Part shown: piece by piece, positions 16,714-24,648 of the stretch
How positions within the stretch are numbered: position 1 is the stretch's first letter
How the letters are laid out: each line of letters starts with the position of its first letter
Assembly (NCBI RefSeq): GCF_041021955.1
Contig: NZ_CP158375.1
Span: 1,488,001 to 1,552,000, forward strand
Source of the DNA: Caulobacter sp. 73W
GTDB lineage: Bacteria; Pseudomonadota; Alphaproteobacteria; Caulobacterales; Caulobacteraceae
Direction: 5' to 3'
Length of the DNA: 64,000 bases
Program-made: the position numbers and the translations under genes
Notes under the pieces: generated by a model
Told to the model about the DNA's origin: nothing
Database searches by the model: none
The model's input: the letters and a program-made list of their open reading frames with translations, nothing else

Positions 16714-17460
16714 TTAGCTTCTCTCACGTCCGCGCAAGTCCGGGCGATCTTCATCTTGCAGGTGAAGGTAGTTGGGATTGAACATCGCCGCCGCCTCCAA
16801 AGCTTCGAGATTCAGTATCTCAACATGCCGACCGCGCAGGGTAAGCAGCCCTGAGCGTCGCAACTCCTGCAAGGTGCGGTTGACGTGCACCGTTGACAGA
16901 CCAAGGGAGTCCGCCAGTTCCGCCTGCGTGAGCGGCAGTTCGAACACTCCGCCGTCGGTAAGGCCGACAGCGCCGAGCCTATAGAAGAGCTCGCAGAACA
17001 GGTGGGCCAATCGTTCCAGCGCCGTGCGCTGTCCGATATTGACGACCCACTCCCTGGTGATCGCCTCTTCGACCAGGGTCGACCACCAAAGCGCACGCGT
17101 CAGACGCGGAAAGCGCTCCAGGATATCAAGCACGGCCTCGCGCGGCAGGGTGGCGACGGTGGTCGGCGTCAAGGCGCCGATCGAGTGATCCATGCTTTCC
17201 AGGATGAACACTCGAAGATCGCAAAGATCACCAGGCACGAAGAACCCCAGGATCGACCGCCTCCCGTCGGGCAGGATCTTGTAGCGACAGGCCAGGCCGT
17301 CCTGGACGAGATTGACGCCCCCGGCGGGGTCGTTCTCGTGAATGATGGACTCGCCGGCCGCAAGCTTGCGGGTGCGTCCGGCCGCATCCACGAGCGCGCG
17401 CTTTTCCTCGGCATTGAGAGGCGTGAAGTTCTCAAGCTTGCGAATAAGGGTGAGACCCAT
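16714..17460 (-). CDS. Crp/Fnr-family transcriptional regulator
   Basis: 248 residues, with start at ATG 17460 (MGLTLIRKLENF) preceded by GAGGTGCG; the open frame continues to 17505 but that part precedes the ribosome site. N-terminal beta-roll with DGRRSILGFFVPGD and a C-terminal HTH TQAELADSLGLSTVHVNRTLQELRRSG, the arrangement of the HTH_Crp_2 group common in Caulobacterales. No Fe-S cysteines. It follows the receiver gene by 29 bases on the same strand and could be its co-transcribed partner. Confidence 0.88.
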   Translation of the reverse strand: MGLTLIRKLENFTPLNAEEKRALVDAAGRTRKLAAGESIIHENDPAGGVNLVQDGLACRYKILPDGRRSILGFFVPGDLCDLRVFILESMDHSIGALTPTTVATLPREAVLDILERFPRLTRALWWSTLVEEAITREWVVNIGQRTALERLAHLFCELFYRLGAVGLTDGGVFELPLTQAELADSLGLSTVHVNRTLQELRRSGLLTLRGRHVEILNLEALEAAAMFNPNYLHLQDEDRPDLRGRERS

Positions 17461-17489
17461 GGGGCGCACCTCGCTCTGTGGCTGGCGGA

Positions 17490-17864
17490 TCACCGAGCAG
17501 CACACTGGTCGGCGATCGAGCGCAGAAGCATCTGCAGATCGACGGGCTTCATCAAGTGAATTCCGCCTTCTACGGCCCCCTCCACAGCCTCCCGATCATA
17601 GCCGGTGGCGAAAACCACGCCGACGCCTTCAGCGTTCAGGATCTTGGCCAATGGCAAGACGCGCGCACCTTGAAGGTTGATGTCCAGCACCGCGCAGTCG
17701 ATGGGATGATCGACAAGCAGGGCCATGGCGTCGGCGACGCACGAGGCTGGGCCCACCACTGTGGCTCCAGCGCGGGCAAGCGCCGCGCTGATCTCCCGGG
17801 CGATGTAATATTCGTCCTCGACCACCAGGACATGGAGGCCGTCCAGACGTGGCGCGGGGCTCAT
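17490..17864 (-). CDS. Single-domain response regulator (FAT-GUY type)
   Basis: 124-aa receiver only. VVEDEYY at the N-terminus, phospho-acceptor D61 in LDINL, FATGYD signature and MKPVD near the C-terminus. FATGYD is the exact FAT-GUY motif. The ATG at 17864 overlaps the stop of the HWE kinase (17861) as ATGA. That kinase carries a frameshift, so this receiver, like the one at 5114, has lost its cognate kinase or depends on another one. Confidence 0.92.
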   Translation of the reverse strand: MSPAPRLDGLHVLVVEDEYYIAREISAALARAGATVVGPASCVADAMALLVDHPIDCAVLDINLQGARVLPLAKILNAEGVGVVFATGYDREAVEGAVEGGIHLMKPVDLQMLLRSIADQCAAR

Positions 17865-18858
17865 AGCTCGAAGCTTTCACCGGCTTGTCGCGCGAGGGGA
17901 CCGGACATGGTGCAGACCAGACCGCCCGGCGCAAAGTGCAGATCCACCTTCGCGCCAAGCGCGTAGGGCAAGGTTCTTTGGAGCAGTTCTCGGCCAAAGC
18001 CTTCACGCCGGGGAGCGATGGACGCCACAGCGACACCGCTTTCGCGCCAGACCAGGCGCAAGTTGTCGTCCGCCTCGACCGACCAGCTCACCTGCAGCCG
18101 GCCAAACTCCTTCGACAGCGCTCCGCACTTCACCGCGTTCGCGGCAAGCTCGTGGAAGGCCAGGCCCAGGGTTTCGGCTGTCTGCCCCGTCAGAGCAACC
18201 TGAGGACCAGACAGCACCGCCTGATCTTCACGCGCCGCGTGAGCCAGCAACTCATCGGCGATCATGGTTTCCAGATCCATCCCCTCGGCAGGGGCGCGGG
18301 CAAGAACCGTCTGGGTTCGGGCCAGGGCGTTGATCCGCCCATCCAGATGCGCCGCATAGGTCTCGATCGACGAGCTCGTTTCGGATGTGCGCCGCGATAT
18401 GCCCCGCACGACGGCGAGGATGTTGCGCACCCGATGCTGCATCTCCAGCATGAGCGTCCGCTGGCGGCGTTGGAGAGCGACGAAGTCCTCCACGTCAGTG
18501 GCGCCAAGATATGCTCCGCGACATGGCCTTGATCGTCTGTCACCGAGGCCAGGTGGACGCGGCATGTGTGATAGCCCCCTTCCCGCGCGTTCCAGATACG
18601 CAGCAGCACGCCGTCGGCTTCGCCTCCGGCGAAGATCGCCTTGGCGGCGTCCCGGTCCTGAGACGCCAGCATCCGCAACCAACCGTCGCCCTTTGCCTTG
18701 GCTGCGTCCTGACCGGTGACGTTCAGCCACTGCGGTCCCACCCAAAGGCACTCGCCTTGCGGCGCACATCGCCAAACAATCTGCGGCATGTTCTCAAGGT
18801 AAGCTAAGAGCGGCGTCGCGCCCGACTGATCGACACGCAGGGCGACAGGCGAAACCAA
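17861..18858 (-). pseudogene. PAS-HWE sensor histidine kinase, frameshifted
   Basis: Two frames together give one kinase. From about 18858 (TTG, start uncertain) to 18512 the frame encodes a PAS domain (LLAYLENMPQIVWRC, PQWLNVTGQ, CRVHLASVTDDQGHVAEHI). The continuation, LGATDVEDF then the H-box LEMQHRVRNILAVV, N-box HELAANAVKCGAL, W-x-E (LVWRESG) and G-box GFGRELLQRTLPYALGA, lies in the other frame to 17861. The break at about 18508-18513 equals loss of one base. Without it the protein would be a typical 330-aa soluble HWE kinase. It is either a pseudogene or a sequencing error. Confidence 0.8.
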
Positions 18859-19190
18859 GGCGCGCGCAGGCGCTGGCTTCGTTACAATCGGTTCGCCGAT
18901 AGGATCGGTCAGACGCGTGAGACGCGACTTCCCTAGTCGGTTAGTCGACTTTGAGATGACTGAACGAATGGTACGGCCGCCTATGGTTGTCGACCGTGTG
19001 TCAAGGCAATGCGCCCAGGTGTCATTAACATAGGTTAGATGCTGGTCGATCCTGTCTCGAGCCTCCGCAGATCGGGCTTCGCACGGCAAGAGCATCGTCA
19101 AAGCCGGTTCGGCGGCGATCCGCAGAGCCGCCACGGGGCCATTCCGACGGTATGAGGAGACGTCCGATCAAGCGTCCAGGTCTATTCGAT
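18859..19190. other. Intergenic region without a recognised gene
   Basis: About 330 bases between the diverging kinase remnant and the DUF4142 gene. The kinase frame continues open upstream to 19134, but that part shows no domain and low-quality composition, so it is treated as non-coding leader. Confidence 0.4.
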
Positions 19191-19217
19191 GGGACCTCTT
19201 GGCCCATTCGAGCGGTT
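19191..19217 (+). promoter_or_regulatory. Near-consensus EcfG-type promoter
   Basis: GGGAC (19191-19195), 19-base gap, GTT (19215-19217); one mismatch to GGAAC in the -35. It precedes the DUF4142 gene at 19241, whose ribosome site GGAAGGAGG follows directly. Confidence 0.4.
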
Positions 19218-19240
19218 GGCCCGTGGAAGGAGGCCCAACC

Positions 19241-19768
19241 ATGCACGACGAAAACGAAAAAGGCCTTATTGGAAAGGCTATTGATCGGGCGCAGGACGCC
19301 ATTGGCGCGGCCGTCGGACAAGCCTCGGCCGCAGGCGCCGCCAACGACGCCGCCGCCTTTGTAAACGCCGCTTCGACGGGCGATTTGTTCATCATCGAGG
19401 CGGCTCAACTTGGCTTGGACCGAGGAACGTCAGAGGACGTGCGAGCGCTGGCCAGCACCTTGATCGACGACCATCAGCGCGGTTTCGAGCACCTTCGCAC
19501 CAAGGCGCGATCCGCCGGGGTCAGCGACGCGATCGCGACGAGCCTCGACGAGCGTCGGCGCGGAATGATCGACAATCTTCGGGATGCTGGATCGGACTTC
19601 GACGCGGTTTTTCTTCGCCAGCAAGCGGCGGCGCATCAGGAAGCCTACACCCTGCACCAGGGGATCGCCGAACGAGGAGACGAGCCCGGATTGCGGGGCC
19701 TGGCGGACGCCACAGCCCCGAAGCTGGCCCAGCACATCTCTATCATCAACAGGCTACAAGCGCCCTGA
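19241..19768 (+). CDS. DUF4142 family protein
   Basis: 175 residues; ATG 19241 has an excellent GGAAGGAGG, so the in-frame ATG at 19199 is rejected. The DUF4142 ferritin-like four-helix domain covers about 40-170 with the markers FVNAASTGDLFIIEAAQLG, DDHQRGFEHL, SLDERRRGMIDNL and HQEAYTLHQG. Members are widespread small stress proteins, often periplasmic; this one lacks a signal peptide. The same family recurs as a lipoprotein at 23971-24648. A near-consensus stress promoter lies upstream. Confidence 0.88.
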   Translation: MHDENEKGLIGKAIDRAQDAIGAAVGQASAAGAANDAAAFVNAASTGDLFIIEAAQLGLDRGTSEDVRALASTLIDDHQRGFEHLRTKARSAGVSDAIATSLDERRRGMIDNLRDAGSDFDAVFLRQQAAAHQEAYTLHQGIAERGDEPGLRGLADATAPKLAQHISIINRLQAP

Positions 19769-19782
19769 GAGCGGAGCAGGCG

Positions 19783-19971
19783 TTAGGTCGGCGGCGTGTC
19801 GCCCTGGCGCCTTTGCCCCTCTGTCGAGACGGGACCGCGACGCAAATCTTCGGGCTCCATGTGCCCGACGCCGACCTGATCTTCGGAGCCGCGGCGCAGA
19901 GCGACGCCGATGAAGACAGCGGCAAGCACAGCGATCAGCGCGACCAGGACGGGGACAGCCTTGCGGTTCAT
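19783..19971 (-). CDS. Small membrane-anchored protein
   Basis: 62 residues, one N-terminal transmembrane helix (VPVLVALIAVLAAVFIGVAL) and a polar, proline-poor tail. Start ATG 19971 is preferred over 19983 because GGAG lies 7 bases before it. It is similar in layout to the small membrane protein at 33179-33409. Function unknown. Confidence 0.6.
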   Translation of the reverse strand: MNRKAVPVLVALIAVLAAVFIGVALRRGSEDQVGVGHMEPEDLRRGPVSTEGQRRQGDTPPT

Positions 19972-20005
19972 CTCGTGCTCCAAAAACGCGGGTGCGCTAA
20001 TCCGA

Positions 20006-20557
20006 TCAAGCCAGGCGCATCGATTGGGCGTTTAGCAAGGCTGTCAGCCGGGCGTTCTCCGCGTCCGGCAGCGCCTCGCGCAAACGCGGAAACACCTTTG
20101 CTTCTTCTTCGGCCATGTGGGCTTCCAAGATCGCCTTGAGCGCCCTGGCGTCCTCGACCCATCTTTGGTCGTCGGCCGGGCGGTCCCTCAGAGCCGCCAG
20201 GAGAATTTTTATTTCCGCGTGATCGTCGAAGAGCGCCTTGTCCTCGCCTTGGCCAAGGGCGCGCAGAGCGGGATAGACGACGGTCTCTTCGGCGTAGGCG
20301 TGCTTAGACAGACCCCATTCGATCTTGGCGAAAAGGAGCTTCTTCTTCAGCCGAGCGCCTCGCGGGGCCTCGATCGCCTTATCGAGCAGGGTCATGACGA
20401 CCTTGTGCTCAGCAGCGAGCACCTGATCCCATGGGCCGGCCACGGCGCTTACACCCTGGGCGAGGACCTTACGCAAATGCACCGCCGCCAGACCGATGGC
20501 GAAACCAACGGCTAGCGGAGAGCGCCAGGGACGGCGCCGAGCGACCTTATGTGACAT
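20006..20557 (-). CDS. Hemerythrin-domain protein
   Basis: 183 residues: N-terminal basic, hydrophobic segment (10-30) that may be a membrane anchor, then a four-helix HHE domain. Putative di-iron ligands are H51, H86 with E90, H113 and H147 with E151 (HAYAEE, DDHAEIK, HMAEEE). Such proteins bind O2 or NO or sense iron and redox state. It sits among a manganese catalase, a DUF2061 protein and DUF4142 genes, a set typical of oxidative or desiccation stress islands. Confidence 0.85.
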   Translation of the reverse strand: MSHKVARRRPWRSPLAVGFAIGLAAVHLRKVLAQGVSAVAGPWDQVLAAEHKVVMTLLDKAIEAPRGARLKKKLLFAKIEWGLSKHAYAEETVVYPALRALGQGEDKALFDDHAEIKILLAALRDRPADDQRWVEDARALKAILEAHMAEEEAKVFPRLREALPDAENARLTALLNAQSMRLA

Positions 20558-20669
20558 GTATCCAGTCCTTAACCGTGCGAGGCGTCGCCCTGGCCTTGGA
20601 TTTTCATCGCCGAGGAGCGGCGACCAGAGGGTTCAGCCAGGGCATCGCGAGATCAGAAAACGACCTGGG

Positions 20670-20885
20670 TCAAACGTGACCGACCACTGGGGCGCCTGGC
20701 CGGATCTTGCTCCACATCCGCTCGTGAAAAGCGAAGGCCACGGTCTGGACCATGGGCTCCACGATTCCGATCGCGAGGGCCGCCTTCCAACTACGCGTCA
20801 GGGCGTAGGCCACGCAGATGGCCACCGTCAGATGCATGAAGGCGTAGCTGGCGGTTTTGAGGCAAGTGACCTTGAGGCAAGACAT
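20670..20885 (-). CDS. DUF2061 small membrane protein
   Basis: 71 residues with two hydrophobic helices; KTASYAFMHLTVAICVAYALT, then IGIVEPMVQTVAFAFHERMW is the hallmark of DUF2061. Function unknown. It starts 6 bases after the manganese catalase stop on the same strand, so the two are probably co-transcribed. Confidence 0.88.
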   Translation of the reverse strand: MSCLKVTCLKTASYAFMHLTVAICVAYALTRSWKAALAIGIVEPMVQTVAFAFHERMWSKIRPGAPVVGHV

Positions 20886-20891
20886 GACGTT

Positions 20892-21803
20892 CTACCGCGC
20901 CACCGGGGTCGTGGATCCCGCGCCAGGGCCGGCGCCAAGGTCGGCCCCGGTGACAGGGTCTGCGTCGGGTCGGGACATGGTTCGCATGGCGAAGGCTTCC
21001 ACCGCCGCCTGCTCGTCCGCATCCAGATTGACGCTGGCGTCGCCGTCGCCGCCGTCGACAGCCATCTGAGCCGAACGATCGCTGACGAACTCCCACTGCT
21101 CGCCGGCGTTCCAAGGACCGCGGGGACCGCCGTCGAGCTCGCCGTCGCCTTGCGACATGTCGTAGTACTTGTCGGCGAACTCGGGCTGGCCTGGCAGCTT
21201 GCCAGCGGGGAAGTTGGGCTCGATCGAGTAGAGGGCCTTTTCGAACGACTTTTGGTGCGCGACCTCGCGGGTCATCAGGAACGTCAGAGCATCCTTGATG
21301 CCGGGATCGTCGGTGACGTTGATCAGGCGCTCATAGACGATCTTGGCGCGGGACTCAGCGGCGATGTTTGATCGCAGATCGCAGGTCGGATCACCGATCG
21401 AGTCCAGGTAGGCTGCGGTCCAAGGCACGCCCGCGGAATTGATGAGTTGGGGGGCGCCGCCGTAGAGAATCGAGGTGGTATGGCTCTCGCCGCCCTGGTT
21501 GATCGCCATATAGAGTTCGGCCTCCTCCATGGAGCCCTCGGCAAGCTGGCCTTTGACGCCGCGGTTGAGCATGGCGACGATCGAACCGATCACCTCCAGG
21601 TGGCTCAACTCCTCGGTGGCGATATCCAGCAGCATATCCTTGCGACCCGGATCCTCTTCGGCGAGACCTTGCGTGAAGTAGCGCATGGCCGCGGCCAGTT
21701 CGCCCTGAGGTCCGCCGAACTGCTCGAGCATGAGGGTGGCCAAGGCAGGGTTCGGCTCGTCGACCCGGACCGTGTACATCAGACGCTTGTTGTGCATGAA
21801 CAT
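20892..21803 (-). CDS. Manganese catalase
   Basis: 303 residues. Non-heme catalase that dismutates H2O2 at a di-manganese site in a ferritin-like bundle. Ligand motifs visible: E35, TEELSHLE with E65 and H68, a Glu in the AAESRAKIVYERL helix, and the second His in TREVAHQKSFEKAL. The C-terminal 60 residues are acidic, Asp/Gly-rich and low-complexity, as in KatN-type sporulation or desiccation catalases. Start ATG 21803 follows GAGG; another in-frame ATG at 21797 is less well spaced. The upstream 180 bases are AT-rich. Confidence 0.93.
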   Translation of the reverse strand: MFMHNKRLMYTVRVDEPNPALATLMLEQFGGPQGELAAAMRYFTQGLAEEDPGRKDMLLDIATEELSHLEVIGSIVAMLNRGVKGQLAEGSMEEAELYMAINQGGESHTTSILYGGAPQLINSAGVPWTAAYLDSIGDPTCDLRSNIAAESRAKIVYERLINVTDDPGIKDALTFLMTREVAHQKSFEKALYSIEPNFPAGKLPGQPEFADKYYDMSQGDGELDGGPRGPWNAGEQWEFVSDRSAQMAVDGGDGDASVNLDADEQAAVEAFAMRTMSRPDADPVTGADLGAGPGAGSTTPVAR

Positions 21804-21984
21804 GGCGAAAACCTCGCAAGGACGGATAGGGGTGTCCCGTTCCTAAGCGTTGGCGACCGCGCCCGTTCCAAGCTCTACTTGGCTAAATCAATCATTTTAC
21901 TTGATTAAATAGATTAACGGCTCAGCCAGTTTAACATAGGTTTACATTAGCGGATTTTCTTCAGTTATTTTTACCGACGAATAC
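21804..21984. promoter_or_regulatory. AT-rich intergenic region with inverted repeat
   Basis: Shared upstream region of the manganese catalase (minus strand) and KGG gene (plus strand). Bases 21885-21965 are far below the local GC content. An inverted repeat AATCAA (21886-21891), 9-base gap, TTGATT (21901-21906) lies inside; spacing does not fit an Fnr/FixK box. Promoters for both genes are likely here. Confidence 0.4.
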
Positions 21985-22009
21985 GGAACATCGCCCTTGG
22001 GCAGGGGTT
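21985..22009 (+). promoter_or_regulatory. EcfG-type promoter before the KGG gene
   Basis: GGAAC (21985-21989), 16-base spacer, GGTT (22006-22009), 40 bases before the ATG at 22049. Confidence 0.6.
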
Positions 22010-22048
22010 TCCGGCCGGCCTGATGATAGGCAAGCACGGAGACGACCC

Positions 22049-22422
22049 ATGGCAGACAATCAGCAATAAAACCAAGGCTCATCCGAGCGCGGCTTCGCCG
22101 CTATGGATGAGGACAAGCAGCGAGAAATCGCCAGCAAGGGCGGCCAAAGCGTGCCTGACGAAAAACGCGCCTTCTCGCAAGACCGCGAACTGGCTGCGGA
22201 GGCCGGCCGTAAGGGCGGCGAGAGCGTGCCGGACGACAAGCGCTCCTTCTCGCAGGATCGGGAGCTGGCCGCCGAAGCTGGCCGCTGGGGCGGCGAGCCT
22301 CGGGCGGCGGCGGTCAAGGCGGTGGTGGCGGCCAAGGCGGGGGCGGCGGCCAAGGCGGGGGCAACTTCGCCGAGGACCGCGAACGCGCCGCCGAGGCGGG
22401 ACGCAAGGGCGGTCAGTCCTAG
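22049..22422 (+). pseudogene. KGG-motif general stress protein, interrupted
   Basis: The ATG at 22049 opens MADNQQ and meets TAA at 22067, after which NQGSSERGFAAMDEDK continues in frame. Two KGG repeats follow (REIASKGGQSVP, ELAAEAGRKGGESVP). Past AAEAGRWGGE the family's Gly-rich linker and last repeat (NFAEDRERAAEAGRKGGQS, stop TAG 22420-22422) are in the -1 frame. So there is one nonsense codon and one frameshift (about 22285-22312). A shorter product could start at ATG 22103. KGG proteins are abundant hydrophilic stress proteins; an EcfG-type promoter is still present upstream. Confidence 0.7.
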
Positions 22423-22483
22423 CCTCGCCGGACTAGCGCGGGGCGGCGTAGCGCGCTCCCTCCTTGGCGCGCTGCCCGCGCGA

Positions 22484-22510
22484 CGCCCCCCGTCCCACAG
22501 GCGGGGGGCG
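22484..22510. terminator. GC-rich hairpin, possible terminator
   Basis: Nine-base-pair stem (CGCCCCCCG with CGGGGGGCG, allowing the loop TCCCACAGG), 62 bases after the KGG gene. No T-tract follows, so intrinsic termination is uncertain. The rest of 22423-22714 holds no recognised gene. Confidence 0.3.
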
Positions 22511-22714
22511 CTTCGCTGGCGAAAACCTCGGGGCGAGCGCGCGAGGCGCCGGTTCGGTGACGCTCGATCGGATGTGGCTTTATGGGGGAATCGGCGGCCG
22601 AGCGGGGGTGGCTCGACCGCCGCCGACCCCTGGGGGAGTGTCGGGCGGGCCGCGTGGGATGAAGACATGTCCCGCGCCCATCCAACCGGCGACGGTCGCG
22701 ATAGGTCCCAGCTT

Positions 22715-23125
22715 TCAGCCGATGACCAGGCGATTTTCGCGCAGCTCAGCCAGGCAGCTCTCACCACGATCGACAGGCTTGGGCGCCTCGCGCACCCAGG
22801 CGATCAGCTCCTCCATGCCTGCCTCGAACCGGCGCTTGGGCCGCACGCCAAGCTCACGTTCGAGTTTGGTGATGTCGGCGAAGCAATGACGGATATTCCC
22901 CGCTCTGCTTTGGTTGAGCACCTGCGGCGCGATGTTCTTGTGCAGCAGGCGCGCGAGCGTTGCGGCCAGTTCGCTGATGCTGATGGACTCGCCGCTGCCC
23001 ACGTTGAAGGCCTCCCAAATAGGCGCCTCCCCCTCCAAGGCGGCTGCGAAAGTCTCGGCGACATCGAGGACGTGCACGAAGTCGCGGCGCTGGCGCCCGT
23101 CTTCGAAGACAAGCGGCGGCTGGCG
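22715..23125 (-). pseudogene. C-terminal fragment of an NAD-dependent epimerase/dehydratase
   Basis: Encodes the last 135 or so residues of an extended SDR nucleotide-sugar epimerase: LVFEDGRQRRDFVHVLDVAE, then AFNVGSGESISISELA and the substrate-domain tail RHCFADITKLERELG. The Rossmann part with GxxGxxG and YxxxK is missing. Upstream it joins, in another frame, the N-terminal part of a Crp-type regulator on the same strand, which marks a deletion scar at about 23125. A start at ATG 23077 (MHVLDVAE) could still allow a 120-aa product but without a catalytic domain. Confidence 0.7.
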
Positions 23126-23447
23126 TCAGCGCCGTGATGGTGCAAAGGACGCCCGCCGCCGCGTTATCGTCAGGAATGGCCAGGCCGTCGCCTGGCAGGA
23201 TGAAACCGAAAATCTGTCGGCGGCCGTCCGCCAAGCTGCGTTGTCGGCACGCCCATCCCGAAAGCACGATGCGCGGGATTGCGCTGGCGTCGCCTTCGCA
23301 CGAAAGGTCCGCGCCGACGATATGATGTTGGATGGGTTCGGCGATCTCGGTGAGCCGGTCCCGGCAGGACTTGTCGAGCGGACGCACAACGTTGAGGCCG
23401 AGTATGTAATGCTGAAGCCGATCTACTCCGCCGATCCGCCGCGCCAT
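23126..23447 (-). pseudogene. N-terminal fragment of a Crp/Fnr-family regulator
   Basis: From ATG 23447 (MARRIGGVDRLQHYI) the frame shows a cNMP-binding-type roll (RPLDKSCRDRLTEIAEPIQHH, GWACRQRSLADGRRQIFGFILPGD) similar to the other Crp-family genes here, then ends without HTH. After about 23130 the sequence is that of the epimerase remnant in a different frame. The regulator therefore lost its DNA-binding domain. Confidence 0.65.
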
Positions 23448-23528
23448 CAACTTGCCTCGCATGCAACCCCTCCAGCCCCGATTGAGCGGACAAAGAACCG
23501 GGGTTGAAGCGATTAGGTCCGCTGACGG

Positions 23529-23768
23529 TTAATGCAGGCGCGAGCGCGCCCAGGCCCCTGCCTTTTCGAGGCTGGCGAAGGTTTCACTGGGGGTGACGGC
23601 GCAACGGCCAAATCCAGCCTCTAGATAGAAGGCGCCCTGAAGCTTGCCATGCTCACGGCCGGCCAGCTTGACGATGACCCCGACCAGCTCGTCGTCGGCG
23701 AGCATTAGATAGCCCTCACGATCAGCGCTGTCGGTGGCGACGGCGACAGGCGTGAACTCGATGCGCAT
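23529..23768 (-). CDS. Hypothetical small protein
   Basis: 79 residues, alpha/beta in appearance (MRIEFTPVAVATDSADREGYLML, VGVIVKLAG, then a C-terminal FASLEKAGAWARSRL helix). The LEKAGAWA tail resembles short proteins in which a terminal helix packs on a sheet; no family name assigned. Good codon use and an isolated position between remnants suggest a live gene. Confidence 0.6.
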   Translation of the reverse strand: MRIEFTPVAVATDSADREGYLMLADDELVGVIVKLAGREHGKLQGAFYLEAGFGRCAVTPSETFASLEKAGAWARSRLH

Positions 23769-23915
23769 GTCGAAACCCCTTTGTCCGCGTGTCTTTAAGT
23801 TACGAGCGATACCGCGCCTCGGATGACGGGCGAGTGAATGGACGGTTCAGCGGCTGCAAGCGCCTTGCCTTCGAGAACACCACCAAGAGGCCGCGATCTT
23901 TTTGTTCGCGCGCTG

Positions 23916-23941
23916 GAAACAACCAGGTTCGACCGAGCGTT
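23916..23941 (+). promoter_or_regulatory. Near-consensus EcfG-type promoter
   Basis: GAAAC (23916-23920), 17-base spacer, CGTT (23938-23941), 30 bases before the DUF4142 lipoprotein start at 23971. One mismatch to GGAAC. Confidence 0.4.
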
Positions 23942-23970
23942 GCCGCAGGTTGTTTCAATTGAGGGCTACC

Positions 23971-24648
23971 ATGAAAGTCTTACTGCAAACCGCCGCCGCG
24001 GGTCTGCTGGCGGTCACGCTGAGCGCCTGTGGCGACAAGGCCGGCGAGCAACGCGCTGATGGGCAAGGCAACGAGCCCGTCAACATCGCCCAGGACGTGG
24101 CCGGCGCCGCGACGGGCGTCGCCAGTGGCGCGGTGGGCGCGGTCAGCGCGGACGCCTTTGCGCGTGATGCAGCTATCGGAGGTCTCTATGAAGTTGAGTC
24201 TTCGAAGCTAGCCCTCACCCGCTCAAAGAACCCGGACGTCATCGCGACGGCCAAGATGATCATCGCCGACCACACCTTGGCTAACGACGAGCTGAAGGCC
24301 TTGGCGGCGGCGGGCAAGGCCCCTTCCCTGCCGACCAGCCTCGATGAACGTCGCAAAGGCATGCTCGACAATCTGACCGGCGCCGCCGCCAATGATTTCG
24401 ACGACCGCTACCTGGATCAGCAGACCATGGCCCACCACGAGGCGCTTCTGGCGTTCAACGGCTACGCCCGCATGGGCGATAACGCTGATCTGAAGGCCTT
24501 CGCGGCCAAGCACGCGCCCAAGCTTGAGGCCCACGCCGAGATGGTCACTAAGCTCGATCGCTCAACCAATGCAGACGACGAGGCCGGCTCTGGCAAATCG
24601 GCCAAGGCCAACGCTCTTGGCAAGGCGGCGCACGACGCCAAGCACTAG
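23971..24648 (+). CDS. DUF4142 lipoprotein
   Basis: 225 residues from ATG 23971. Lipoprotein signal: hydrophobic stretch ending in the lipobox LSAC with Cys20. After an Ala/Gly-rich linker the DUF4142 domain shows FARDAAIGGLYEVESSKLAL, IIADHTLANDELKAL, SLDERRKGMLDNL and HHEALLAFNGYA. Likely anchored in the periplasmic leaflet. It shares family and domain order with the cytoplasmic copy at 19241-19768. The near-consensus stress promoter supports general stress control. Its stop overlaps the convergent glycosylase gene by 4 bases. Confidence 0.9.
   Translation: MKVLLQTAAAGLLAVTLSACGDKAGEQRADGQGNEPVNIAQDVAGAATGVASGAVGAVSADAFARDAAIGGLYEVESSKLALTRSKNPDVIATAKMIIADHTLANDELKALAAAGKAPSLPTSLDERRKGMLDNLTGAAANDFDDRYLDQQTMAHHEALLAFNGYARMGDNADLKAFAAKHAPKLEAHAEMVTKLDRSTNADDEAGSGKSAKANALGKAAHDAKH

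Noticed and set aside
21818..21843. Minus-strand GGAAC-N17-CCTT before the manganese catalase
   Set aside because: The transcription start would fall inside the ribosome site, leaving almost no leader; the -10 also deviates.
21886..21906. AATCAA-N9-TTGATT as Fnr/FixK box
   Set aside because: Half-sites are in the opposite order and spacing to TTGAT-N4-ATCAA.
22300..22400. GGC/GGT-rich repeats as a CRISPR or tandem-repeat element
   Set aside because: They encode the Gly-rich linker of the KGG protein; no spacer-repeat structure.
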